Made by a program: the position numbers and the translations under genes. 20,609 nucleotides of DNA. It comes from CAZBBB01 sp964490005. GTDB lineage: Bacteria; Planctomycetota; B15-G4. The stretch spans positions 1-20,609 of the forward strand of contig CAZBBB010000048.1 of the NCBI GenBank assembly GCA_964490005.1, written 5' to 3'. Below the pieces are notes generated by a model. It saw only the letters and a program-made list of their open reading frames with translations. It searched no databases and was not told where the DNA came from. This document shows positions 10,782 through 18,523 of the stretch, piece after piece (the stretch's first letter is position 1; every line of letters starts with the position of its first letter).

Positions 10782-13259
10782 TTACGGTTGGACCGTGATC
10801 GCCAGCGCGTTCGATGCCGCGAGCTGCCCGGGCGCGCCGCACGCGTTCGGCCAGAAATACTGCACCATGAACGTGCCGCCCACGAGAGCCGGCGCATTGG
10901 GAATGACGCCCTGCAGCCACGACAGTCCCAGCTCGTCGCTCGTGGCAGGCAGGAGCAGGAACGCAGCCACGGGGTCGATCCAGAGCGAGGCGCTCTTCGC
11001 GACGAGCGGCGTGCGCAGTGCGCGTGCGCCCAGGACCAGCACGCCCTGCAAGCTGGAGGTCGGCGCGCGCGTGCAGGTGAGACCGAAGGGCAGGCCGGCG
11101 CGGGCCATGGCCGTCACCCCGGCTGCCAGCGGGCCGTCGCAGCCGGGCGTGGACGTCCCGAACTTCGCGACGCCCGTCGGCAGCATGTCGAGCCGCGCCA
11201 CGAAGCCGTCGCGCATTCCGTTGGCGCTCCGGTCGAAGGCGCCCGGCGTCGTCGGGAAGTCGGTCGCGGTCGTGTAGCCCCCGACGATCGCCTCGCCCTC
11301 GGGCCCCAGCGCCAGCCCCCAGCGCTCGTCTCCCGTCGACCCTTCCAGCAGGGACGAGCCGCCGAGGAACGTGGAATACCAGACCGCATCGCCACCCGGG
11401 CTCAGCCGGGTCACGAAGGCCGAGCCGCCTTGCGTCTCGTGGAAGGCACCGGGCGTCGTCGGGAAGGTGCTCGACCCGGTCACCCCCACGACGGTCACCA
11501 CGCCGGACTCCACGGCGATGGCCGTCGCCAGGTCCGGCCCGCCGCCGCCCAGAAAGGTCGAGTACTCGAGGGCCGAACCGTCGGGAGCGAGCTTGAGCAC
11601 CCAGGCCTCGTGGCTCCCGCTGTAGACGGTGTCGAACGCGCCGGGCGTCGTGGGGAAACTGCCCGACAGTGTGTACCCGGTCAGGTAGGCGGCACCCATG
11701 GAATCCAATGCCATGTCGTGAATCCGGTCGTCGCCGCCACTCCCCAAGGCCGTCGAGCGCTCGAGACGGCCTAGCGTGGCGTCGAAGCGCGCCACGAAGA
11801 GACTCTCGCCCAGAACGCTTGTGTAGGGAATTCCGGTCTTGCCTGCTCGTCCGCCGACAAACACTGATCCGTCGGCGGCCGCGGCCACCACGTTCGCGGA
11901 CTCACTCGATGCTCCGCCGAGGAACGTGCTGGCAAGCATGACATCGCCGGCAGGACCCAGCTTGAACACGAATGCCTCCGGCAGAAACGGAGCCCCTTCG
12001 TTGACCGCATCGAACCCCGTCGGCATCACCGGGAAGTCGGCCGAAGTCGTTGAGCCGCACAACGTCACGACTCCATCTTGGCCCAACGACATCGAGTAGC
12101 ACAGTTCCGCTGACGAGCCACCCACGAGCGTCGAGTAGACGAGATCGCTGCCGTCCGCGGACAGTCGCGTGGCAAAGGCCTCCCAAGAGGACTGCACCGT
12201 GTCGAATGCGCCCGGTGTCGTCGGAAACGTCGGACCGAATGCCGTGCCGGCGAGTACGACTTCATTGTTCGCCGCCACGACGACATCCACAAGCCCTTCA
12301 GGTGATGCGCCACCGACGTATGTGCAGAACTCAAGCGTTGCGCCGGATGCTTCAAATCGTGCGACGTACGCATCGACATTTCCGACGAGATTGTCGAGCG
12401 TGGTGTCAAAGGCACCGGGTGTCACGGGGAAGTCAACCGACCGCGTCTCGCCCGCGATCGTCAGCTTGCCGTCGGGACCGAGCGCGACCGACTTCACGAC
12501 GTCCTGGTGGCTGCCGCCGATGAGCGTCGACCACTCCAGCCCGGGATCGACGACCAGTCGGGCGGCAGGGTCGCGCCGCTCCACCTCGAAGCCGAAGCGC
12601 CGCTCGCCGAGCACCACTTGCCGAGCGCGGACCGGGTGGCGGACTCCCGCGCCGTCCTCCTCCCAAGCGACAGGGGCCGATTGCCCCACCGTCCCAACCG
12701 AGGTCTCCAGCAAGACGCCGCCATCGCCTGAGGGCTCAACGCGCTCGACACCCTCCCACTGGAAGGCGATCTTCGTGATGTCGATACCCGGCTCAGCCAC
12801 GACGTCAAAGTGCAGCACGTCCCCGGCGCCGCGCCAGCGGAGTGCCACGCCGGGAGCGACGCCACGCTGCATCACTTGCCCGTAGGCGGGCACATGCGCC
12901 CGCCAGCGATCCGGGTCGTTCCCCAGGAAGAAATGGTGGAGCGACGGAAGCTCATCGAGCCCTTCGGCAGTCAGCGCCAAGGGTGAGCCGCTGACGGACA
13001 GCCGCAGGACGACACCTCGGACGCCCGTGTCGTCCTGCTGGCTCACCAGCCTGAACACGGCTCCGTCTCGCTGAATTCTCACTGTCGCCGCGCCACAAGT
13101 TGCGGCGAAGCGAACGTCGGTATCCCACTGCCCGCAGTTCTGGATGAAGCGCCAAGCCGGCTCGTACGCGCTCTGCGCCGCGACCGTCGCGGCGCACAGA
13201 TTCAAGACCGCCGCGGCGATCAAGATGCGTGACCGGGTGCGAACTCGGATTGCCCTCAT
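10782..13259 (-). CDS. Secreted SBBP-repeat beta-propeller protein with planctomycete-type C-terminal domain
   Basis: An 825-residue exported protein. A signal peptide ends near residue 29 (ATVAAQS). Residues ~36-235 form an N-terminal domain (FIQNCGQWDTDVRF, HHFFLGNDPDRW, VDPGLEWSTLIGG) commonly found before SBBP repeats. From ~240 to ~690 run about six or seven repeats marked by (Y)STFLGG and FPTTPGAFD; the copies near residues 276, 343, 410, 533, 598 and 668 are clear, and one near 470 is degraded. The last ~125 residues (from GTSTPGCDG) are similar to the end of the FG-GAP protein at 14632. The start ATG has GGAG six bases upstream and the stop is TAA. Likely an extracellular structural or adhesive protein; no catalytic motif is seen. 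Its central part is lower in GC than the neighbours, and the gene lies between duplicated ParB gene ends. Confidence 0.9.
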   Translation of the reverse strand: MRAIRVRTRSRILIAAAVLNLCAATVAAQSAYEPAWRFIQNCGQWDTDVRFAATCGAATVRIQRDGAVFRLVSQQDDTGVRGVVLRLSVSGSPLALTAEGLDELPSLHHFFLGNDPDRWRAHVPAYGQVMQRGVAPGVALRWRGAGDVLHFDVVAEPGIDITKIAFQWEGVERVEPSGDGGVLLETSVGTVGQSAPVAWEEDGAGVRHPVRARQVVLGERRFGFEVERRDPAARLVVDPGLEWSTLIGGSHQDVVKSVALGPDGKLTIAGETRSVDFPVTPGAFDTTLDNLVGNVDAYVARFEASGATLEFCTYVGGASPEGLVDVVVAANNEVVLAGTAFGPTFPTTPGAFDTVQSSWEAFATRLSADGSDLVYSTLVGGSSAELCYSMSLGQDGVVTLCGSTTSADFPVMPTGFDAVNEGAPFLPEAFVFKLGPAGDVMLASTFLGGASSESANVVAAAADGSVFVGGRAGKTGIPYTSVLGESLFVARFDATLGRLERSTALGSGGDDRIHDMALDSMGAAYLTGYTLSGSFPTTPGAFDTVYSGSHEAWVLKLAPDGSALEYSTFLGGGGPDLATAIAVESGVVTVVGVTGSSTFPTTPGAFHETQGGSAFVTRLSPGGDAVWYSTFLGGSSLLEGSTGDERWGLALGPEGEAIVGGYTTATDFPTTPGAFDRSANGMRDGFVARLDMLPTGVAKFGTSTPGCDGPLAAGVTAMARAGLPFGLTCTRAPTSSLQGVLVLGARALRTPLVAKSASLWIDPVAAFLLLPATSDELGLSWLQGVIPNAPALVGGTFMVQYFWPNACGAPGQLAASNALAITVQP

Positions 13260-13459
13260 GGCGGCTCCACTCTAGCCCGTTGCCCGACCGCCATCAGACG
13301 TCGAGCCGGATCCACTCACCTGCGCTCGGCCGGCCTTGGTTCGCAGCCGCTGAGTCGAGCAGCAAGGTTCGATGATCACTGGCATGGCTCCGACCTCAGC
13401 CAAGAGGGTGCGCCGACCGGGCTCTCGGACCCGCTCAAGCCGCCTGCGGCGCCGCCGCG

Positions 13460-13504
13460 CTACTCCTCCGGCGGGCCGCTGGCGGAGGCGAGCTGGTCGG
13501 CGCG
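13460..13504 (-). repeat. 3' end of the ParB-like gene, proximal copy of the 45-bp direct repeat
   Basis: This is the authentic end of the ParB-like coding sequence, including its TAG stop (13460-13462). It is repeated at 10705-10749 with 44 of 45 bases identical and in the same orientation. The 2,755 bases between equivalent points hold one complete gene and about 200 bases of non-coding DNA. The non-coding part (13260-13459) shows no gene I would accept. Confidence 0.88.
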
Positions 13505-14476
13505 CACCTTCGCGGCGTCGAAGCGCTGCGCGGCGGCGAGCATCTTGCCGAGCACGGCGTCCTGGTCGTGCTCGGCGCCTTTGCTGAAGCGGATCGGATT
13601 GACGCGCGCCACGACGAAAGCTTTTAGGTACGGGCTCTGCAGGCCGCGCTCCTTGAGCGCCGCGACGGCAGCGTTCACCGCGTCGTCGAGCTGCAGCAGC
13701 ACGGCGGCGCGCGCCTCGCGCACGGGCAGCGCCTTCGCCAGCGGCACCTTCGCGAAGGCGTCGACGCGCTTGAGCACCGGGTGGTAGCTGCTGCCGGCGA
13801 AGCGCGCGCGCTGCTCGTAGCAGACGCCCAGCGTGAGGAAGGCCGGCTCCTCGAACTGCAGCGCGTAGTCGGCCTCGACGACCGGCGCCAGCTGCGCCAG
13901 CGCGCGCGCCATGCGGATCACCTCGAGCGACTTCTCCTTGAGGTTGTGCGCCTTCTCGGTGTTGAGCGCCAGGATCTGGTAGGCGATCTCGGGCTCGGGC
14001 ACGAGCAGCGCCGTGATCGCGCGCGCGCCCAGGCGGGCCAGCGCGTCGCGGCGGTGGTTGCCGTTGGGCGTCCAGTAGCGGCCCTCCTCGCTGCGGATGG
14101 CGACGATCGGGTCGAGGAAGCGCCCGAGCCGCTCGATGTTCGTCGCGAGGCGCGCCGCGTGCGCCTCGGAGAGGTCGCGCTGGAAGGGCGTCGGCGCGAC
14201 CTTCTCCAGCGGCAGAGCGACGAGCATCTGCCAGTGACCGCCGAGCGGGTCGCGGAAGCTGGCGAGCACGCGCCCGCCGTCGGCCTCGACCTGCTCGGCG
14301 AGCACGCGCAGGCGCGCCGGCGCGTTGTCGGCGGTCTCGGCCGGCGTCAGCCCGCGCGAGGACGGCGCGACCGCACCTTTCTTCTTCCGCGCCCCGCGAC
14401 GCGTCGACGCGCCGGCTTTCGCCGACGCCGCGCTCTTCTTTCCGCCCGCGCCCGCAGCCGAGGATCGCTTCGCCAT
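13460..14476 (-). CDS. ParB/Srx-fold nuclease-domain protein, solitary
   Basis: A 338-residue protein with a ParB N-terminal-like domain at ~86-160: LPLEKVAPTPFQRDLSE, a helix HAARLATNIERLGRF, LDPIVAIRSEEGRYW, and NGNHRRDALARLG, which corresponds to the GERR(Y/F)RA box of ParB (CTP-binding in true ParB). The first 40 residues are Lys/Ala/Ser/Arg-rich, like histone-H1-type tails, and may bind DNA non-specifically. Residues 165-338 are mostly helical, without a clear ParB HTH. No parA or parS-like site lies nearby, so a chromosome-segregation role is not supported; many solitary ParB-domain proteins act in regulation or as nucleases. I chose ATG 14476 because the Lys-rich tail follows it directly; its ribosome site is weak. 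It is divergent from the FG-GAP gene across 155 bases. Its last 45 bases are duplicated at 10705. Confidence 0.85.
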   Translation of the reverse strand: MAKRSSAAGAGGKKSAASAKAGASTRRGARKKKGAVAPSSRGLTPAETADNAPARLRVLAEQVEADGGRVLASFRDPLGGHWQMLVALPLEKVAPTPFQRDLSEAHAARLATNIERLGRFLDPIVAIRSEEGRYWTPNGNHRRDALARLGARAITALLVPEPEIAYQILALNTEKAHNLKEKSLEVIRMARALAQLAPVVEADYALQFEEPAFLTLGVCYEQRARFAGSSYHPVLKRVDAFAKVPLAKALPVREARAAVLLQLDDAVNAAVAALKERGLQSPYLKAFVVARVNPIRFSKGAEHDQDAVLGKMLAAAQRFDAAKVRADQLASASGPPEE

Positions 14477-14631
14477 CGCGGCGATCGTACCGCAGCCGCG
14501 CCGCGGCCTCCGGCGCCGAGGCGCGGTCGGCCCCCGGTCCGCGCGCACATCGGATAGACTCGCGCTCCTCGCACGCCGGCCGGCCCGCTGGCCTGCCGCG
14601 CGGCCCGACCCTCGCACCAGGTCCCTCACCC

Positions 14632-16242
14632 ATGCCGATCCGCAGCGCGTCGTACGCCCTTCTCGTGCTCTCGCTCGCCGGGCTGTGCGCGGCGCAGGCC
14701 CCGCTCTTCGGCGCCAACGGCGCCCACGTCGGCGACGCGCTCGGCACGGCCCTCGCCAACGCGGGCGACGTGGACGGCGACGGCGTCGACGACCTCGTCG
14801 TCGGCGCGCCGGGCGCGCCCGGCGGCCAGGGCTACGCGCGCGTGCACTCGGGCGCGACGGGCGCGCAGTTGCTGCGCGTGCTCGATCCGGGCGGCCCCGA
14901 CCTGTTCGGCGCGGCGGTGTGCGCGGCCGGCGACCTCGACGGCGACGGCCGGGGAGACATCGCCATCGGCGCGCCCGGCAGCGCCGCCGTCCCGGGCGGC
15001 GGGCGCGTGCGCATCGTCTCGGGCGCGACGGGCGCGATCCTGTTCGACCTCGCGGCGACGGGCGACGACGGCAACGCCTTCGGCGCCGCGCTGGCCGCGC
15101 TGCCCGACCTGAGCGGCGGCGGCAAGCCCGAACTGCTCGTCGGCGCGCCGGCCACGCACGGCGGCGGCACCGGCGCCGCCTTCGTCGTGCGCGGCGAGGA
15201 CGGCGGCGTGCTGCACGCCCTGCACGCGCCCGCGCCGGGCAGCCGCTTCGGCGCCTCGCTGGCGCGCGCCGGCCGCGTCGACGGCGACGGCCTCGACGAC
15301 CTGATCGTGGGCGCGCCGGCCGGCAATTTCGCGCGGGTCTACTCGGGCGCGGACGGCGGGCTGATCCTGCACCTGCCCGCGCCGGCGGGCGACTTCGGCC
15401 GCGCGGTCTGCGGCGCGGGCGACGTGAACGGCGACGGCGTCGACGACCTCGCCGTCGGCGCGCCGCTCTTCAACCAGGTCGACGTGCTCTCGGGCGCCAA
15501 CGGCGCGCTGCTGCGGCGCTTCGACGCGCTCTCGGGCGCCTTCGGCGCCGCGCTCGCGCCGCTCGGCGACGTCAGCGGCGACGGCGTGCCCGACCTGCTC
15601 GTCGGCGCGCCGCAGACGGGCGTCTCCGGGCTCACGCAGGCCGGCGCGCTGTTCGGCATCTCGGGCGCGAGCGGACAGACGCTGCTCAAGCTCGTGGGTG
15701 CGGTCGTAGACGAGCGGCTCGGCGCGGCGGTCGCGGCGCTCGGCGATCTCGACGGCGACGGCGAGCCGGAGGTCGCGGGCGGCGCGCCCGGCGCGATGAA
15801 CGGCCGCAACGCCGCCGGCGACGCGCGCGCATGGCCGAGCGACCTGCTCGGCGCGATCGCGCCCTACGGCTTCGGCTGCCCGGGGTCCTTCCTGATCACG
15901 CCGACGCTCGAACTGCTCGGCGAGCCGCGGCCCGACGGCGAGGTCGCGCTCACGATCGCCAAGGGTTTCGGCGGCGGTCCGGCGATCGTGTTCTTCGGCG
16001 CCGGGCAGGGCGTGACGCCGGCCTTCAACGGCTGCATCCTGTGGGTCGCGCCGGTGCTGCCCTTCCACGTCGCGCTCACGCTCACGGGCGCCTTCCCCGG
16101 CAGCGGTACGGCCAGCCTGGTCGATCGCCTGCCGCTCGGCATCCCGCCGGGGACGGTGATCACGATGCAGGCCTTCATCGGCGACCCCGGCGCCGACGGC
16201 GGATTCAGCACCACGGGCGCGACGCAGCTCACGGTGCTCTGA
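14632..16242 (+). CDS. Secreted FG-GAP (integrin-alpha-like) beta-propeller protein with planctomycete-type C-terminal domain
   Basis: A 536-residue exported protein. The signal peptide ends near residue 22 (LAGLCAAQA). Seven FG-GAP repeats begin near residues 45, 100, 157, 213, 262, 311 and 370. Most show the calcium-binding pattern DxDGDGxxD followed by (L/I)xVGAP, for example GDVDGDGVDDLVVGAP; the third (DLSGGGKPELLVGAP) is degenerate. Seven blades are the number expected for one closed propeller. From ~412 (YGFGCPGS) to the end is a Cys-containing beta-rich domain shared with the SBBP protein. Such proteins are exported and probably act in surface attachment or protein binding; no enzyme motif is seen. 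ATG 14632 has AGG about ten bases upstream. It is divergent from the ParB-like gene. Confidence 0.92.
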   Translation: MPIRSASYALLVLSLAGLCAAQAPLFGANGAHVGDALGTALANAGDVDGDGVDDLVVGAPGAPGGQGYARVHSGATGAQLLRVLDPGGPDLFGAAVCAAGDLDGDGRGDIAIGAPGSAAVPGGGRVRIVSGATGAILFDLAATGDDGNAFGAALAALPDLSGGGKPELLVGAPATHGGGTGAAFVVRGEDGGVLHALHAPAPGSRFGASLARAGRVDGDGLDDLIVGAPAGNFARVYSGADGGLILHLPAPAGDFGRAVCGAGDVNGDGVDDLAVGAPLFNQVDVLSGANGALLRRFDALSGAFGAALAPLGDVSGDGVPDLLVGAPQTGVSGLTQAGALFGISGASGQTLLKLVGAVVDERLGAAVAALGDLDGDGEPEVAGGAPGAMNGRNAAGDARAWPSDLLGAIAPYGFGCPGSFLITPTLELLGEPRPDGEVALTIAKGFGGGPAIVFFGAGQGVTPAFNGCILWVAPVLPFHVALTLTGAFPGSGTASLVDRLPLGIPPGTVITMQAFIGDPGADGGFSTTGATQLTVL

Positions 16243-16293
16243 GCCGGCCGCGCCGCGCGCGCCGTCCTTGTCGCGCCGGGCGCGACGGCCGGC
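16243..16293 (+). terminator. Possible hairpin terminator after the FG-GAP gene
   Basis: Directly after the stop codon, GCCGGCCG (16243-16250) can pair with CGGCCGGC (16286-16293). A second perfect hairpin, GTCGCGCC/GGCGCGAC (16270-16277 and 16279-16286), lies inside. No T-run follows, so termination is only suggested, and GC-rich chance pairing is possible. Confidence 0.3.
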
Positions 16294-16325
16294 CGCCGCA
16301 GGGCGGGCGCGGAACGCACGGTTCC

Positions 16326-16346
16326 TTCCCCGCGCGGGAATTCCCG
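16326..16346. promoter_or_regulatory. Alternating TTCCC/GGGAA palindrome, possible operator
   Basis: A perfect 12-bp palindrome CGGGAATTCCCG (16335-16346) is preceded by another TTCCC arm (16326-16330), giving TTCCC-GGGAA-TTCCC. It lies about 82 bases before the start of the membrane protein gene, a likely promoter position. No regulator is identified. Confidence 0.3.
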
Positions 16347-16428
16347 TCCACAATGAGGGCGTCGCTCCGGCCGGCGGGCACCGGCGGGCACGACACGGGT
16401 TTCTCTCCCCCGTTTCGGGAATCGGCGC

Positions 16429-18522
16429 GTGTCCCCCGACACGACGCAGGGCACGACGCGGCCCGACGGCCGCGCTTTCATCGTGCCGCCGGGCTTTCCG
16501 GCGCGCACGCTGGGAGCGCTGCTGCTCGTGGCGCTCGCGCTGCGGCTGGCGACGAACGCCTCGAACGTCGACGACGTCAACGGCGAGTTCTTGAGCCGCG
16601 GCGCGCTGGCCGAAGCGCTGCGCACGGGCGAGGCGGTCTGGCCCGCCGCCGCGCCGCAGATCGCGCACCTGCGCGGCTCGGTCGTGATGAGCGTCCTCGC
16701 CGTCCCCTTCTTCGAGCTGCTCGGGCCGACGACCTTCGCGCTGCGGCTCACCGGCATCGTGTTCCATCTCGCCGCGCTGGCGCTGTTCATGCTGCTCGCG
16801 CACCGGCAGTTCGGGCCGCGCGCGGCGCGCCTCGCGGGCGCGCTGTTCGCGCTGTGTCCGCCGGGACTCGCGCAGGGCGCGATCCTGAGCTACGGCGACC
16901 ACCTCGAGAGCCTGCCCTTCGTGCTGCTCGCGACGCTGCTCGCGCTGGCCTTCCTCGACGAGCGCGCCGGCCGGCGGCCCGCGCTCGGCTTCGCCGCCGG
17001 ACTGTGCGCGGGGCTGGCCGTGAGCTGGCACGCGCAGGCGCGCCTCGGCGTGGCCGCCGTGCTGCTCGCAGCCCTCGCGCTGCAACCGCGCGCGCTGGCC
17101 CGCCGCGATGTGTGGACGGGCGGCCTGCCCGGCCTGCTCGTCGGGCTGCTGCCGCTGGCGCTGGGCGACTGGGTCTTCGCCGCGCCGGGCCTGGCGACCT
17201 TCGGGCGCGACCCGCTGCAGACGCTGGCGGCCGGCGCGCGCGGCGACGGCCTCGACAAGTGGCTGGCCTTCTGGAGCACCGACCTGGCGGCGGCGCTGCA
17301 GTTCCGCGCGGCGCACATCGGCCCGCTCGTCGTGTGCGCGGCGCTCGTCAGCGCCCTCGTGCTGGCGCTCGCCGGGCTCGCCGCGCGCGGGGCGCCGGGC
17401 GGACGACGCGCCGCGCGGCTGGCCTTCCTGCGCCGCACGGCGCCGATCGCGGCCTGGCCGCTGCTCTTCTCGGCGGTCTACGCCACGAGCCGCTTTCGCA
17501 TTCATCTCGACACGGACAACGCGGTGCAGGTGCGCTTCCTGCTGCCGATCGTCCCCGTCGCGGTGCTGCTGCCGCTCGCGGTCGGCGCCGCGCGCCTGAT
17601 CGAGCGCGGCCGCGGCGCGGCCGGCGCGCTGCTCGCGCTGCCGCCGCTCGGCGCCGGCCTGTACGGCTCGCTCGCGACGATCGACGTCGCGAGCCTGGCG
17701 CAGGAGCCGCCGCGCCGCGCCGCCCTGTGGGACACGCACGGCGTGCACCTGCTCTGGAACAGCCTCGTCCCCGAAGAGCGCGGCGAACTGCGCGCGCTGG
17801 CCCTCTCGCGCTACGGCGATCCCGAGCAGCAGGAGGTCCTGCGCGCCTTCGTCGATCGGCGGGCCGACATCCCCGCCCTGCTCGCGAGCGTCGCGCGCCT
17901 CGACGCCCACCCGAGCTGGACCTGGCCGCTGCGCTACCGCGTGCCGCGCCTGGCCGACGGGCTGATCGAGGCGAGCGACGCGGCCTCGCTGCGCCGGGCC
18001 TGGGCGGCCCTGCCGGAGGCGCAGCGCCCCTGGGCCGTCTCGCTCGCCGCGCAGGAGCTGGCGCGCGAGGCGGCGCTGCGCGTCGAACTCGCCTGCGCGC
18101 TGCTGGCGCTGCCGCCGACGCCGGACGAGCGGCGGCACTGCGCCCGGGCCTTCGGCGTCGGTCTCGCGAACCTGCAGCGCCCCCGGCGCCTCGACCCGCA
18201 GGCCGTCTGCGACCGCATCGAGAGCCTGCGCGAGGAGCGACAGTGCGCGCAGATCGCCTTCGGCTTCGGCTTCCGCACCGGACAGATCGTCAACGCCTTC
18301 TATCCGCCCGGCGACCTGCTCGTCGACGGCTTCCTCGCCGAAGTGCGCCCGCAACTGCACGCGGACTTCGCGCGCGGCCTCGGCTGGGGCTACCGGCTGC
18401 GGCTGCTGCGGCCGCCCGCGCGCGAGCTCGACTCGCCCGCGCTGCGGCGCCTCCTCGCGCGCCTGCCCGCGCCGCTCGAGGAACCCTTCCGCGACGGGCT
18501 CGCTGGCCTCGAGGTCGACTGA
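16429..18522 (+). CDS. Multi-pass membrane protein, GT-C glycosyltransferase-like N-terminus, repeat-bearing C-terminus
   Basis: A 697-residue membrane protein. Residues ~25-430 contain about ten hydrophobic helices. After the first helix comes an acidic segment NVDDVNGEF, in the position where GT-C enzymes (ArnT/PMT type, using polyprenyl-phosphate sugars) carry catalytic acids. The alternation of short loops and a large periplasmic loop is also compatible with GT-C. The C-terminal ~260 residues are soluble and helical, and contain a recurring F..G.G-type motif (CARAFGVGLANL, AFGFGFRTG, FARGLGWGYRL, FRDGLAGL) at roughly 40-residue steps. The GTG start at 16429 has GGGA about nine bases upstream. 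The glycosyltransferase call is by topology only. Its stop lies one base from the stop of the convergent peptidase gene. Confidence 0.78.
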   Translation: MSPDTTQGTTRPDGRAFIVPPGFPARTLGALLLVALALRLATNASNVDDVNGEFLSRGALAEALRTGEAVWPAAAPQIAHLRGSVVMSVLAVPFFELLGPTTFALRLTGIVFHLAALALFMLLAHRQFGPRAARLAGALFALCPPGLAQGAILSYGDHLESLPFVLLATLLALAFLDERAGRRPALGFAAGLCAGLAVSWHAQARLGVAAVLLAALALQPRALARRDVWTGGLPGLLVGLLPLALGDWVFAAPGLATFGRDPLQTLAAGARGDGLDKWLAFWSTDLAAALQFRAAHIGPLVVCAALVSALVLALAGLAARGAPGGRRAARLAFLRRTAPIAAWPLLFSAVYATSRFRIHLDTDNAVQVRFLLPIVPVAVLLPLAVGAARLIERGRGAAGALLALPPLGAGLYGSLATIDVASLAQEPPRRAALWDTHGVHLLWNSLVPEERGELRALALSRYGDPEQQEVLRAFVDRRADIPALLASVARLDAHPSWTWPLRYRVPRLADGLIEASDAASLRRAWAALPEAQRPWAVSLAAQELAREAALRVELACALLALPPTPDERRHCARAFGVGLANLQRPRRLDPQAVCDRIESLREERQCAQIAFGFGFRTGQIVNAFYPPGDLLVDGFLAEVRPQLHADFARGLGWGYRLRLLRPPARELDSPALRRLLARLPAPLEEPFRDGLAGLEVD

Positions 18523-18523
18523 C

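Noticed and set aside
10705..10920. A 71-codon minus ORF ending with the ParB-like tail
   Set aside because: Most of it reads the SBBP gene end out of frame; only the last 15 codons resemble the ParB-like protein, so it is a repeat copy and not a gene.
11230..12430. Regularly spaced similar DNA segments that might be a CRISPR or tandem array
   Set aside because: They are coding repeats for FPTTPGAFD in the SBBP protein, spaced unevenly, diverged at the DNA level and in frame.
13272..13385. A 37-codon minus-strand ORF before the SBBP gene, with GGAG upstream of its ATG
   Set aside because: Too short, no recognisable feature beyond a Ser/Gly-rich tail, and no sign of leader function; kept only as a possibility if conserved in relatives.
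14764..15790. Recurrent GACGGCGACGGC-like DNA repeats
   Set aside because: They encode the calcium-binding loops of FG-GAP repeats and need no separate explanation.
14626..18360. A 1,244-codon minus-strand frame opposite the same genes
   Set aside because: Low-complexity Arg/Glu/Ala/Gln composition typical of an antisense frame in GC-rich DNA; the sense genes have clear signal peptides and domains.
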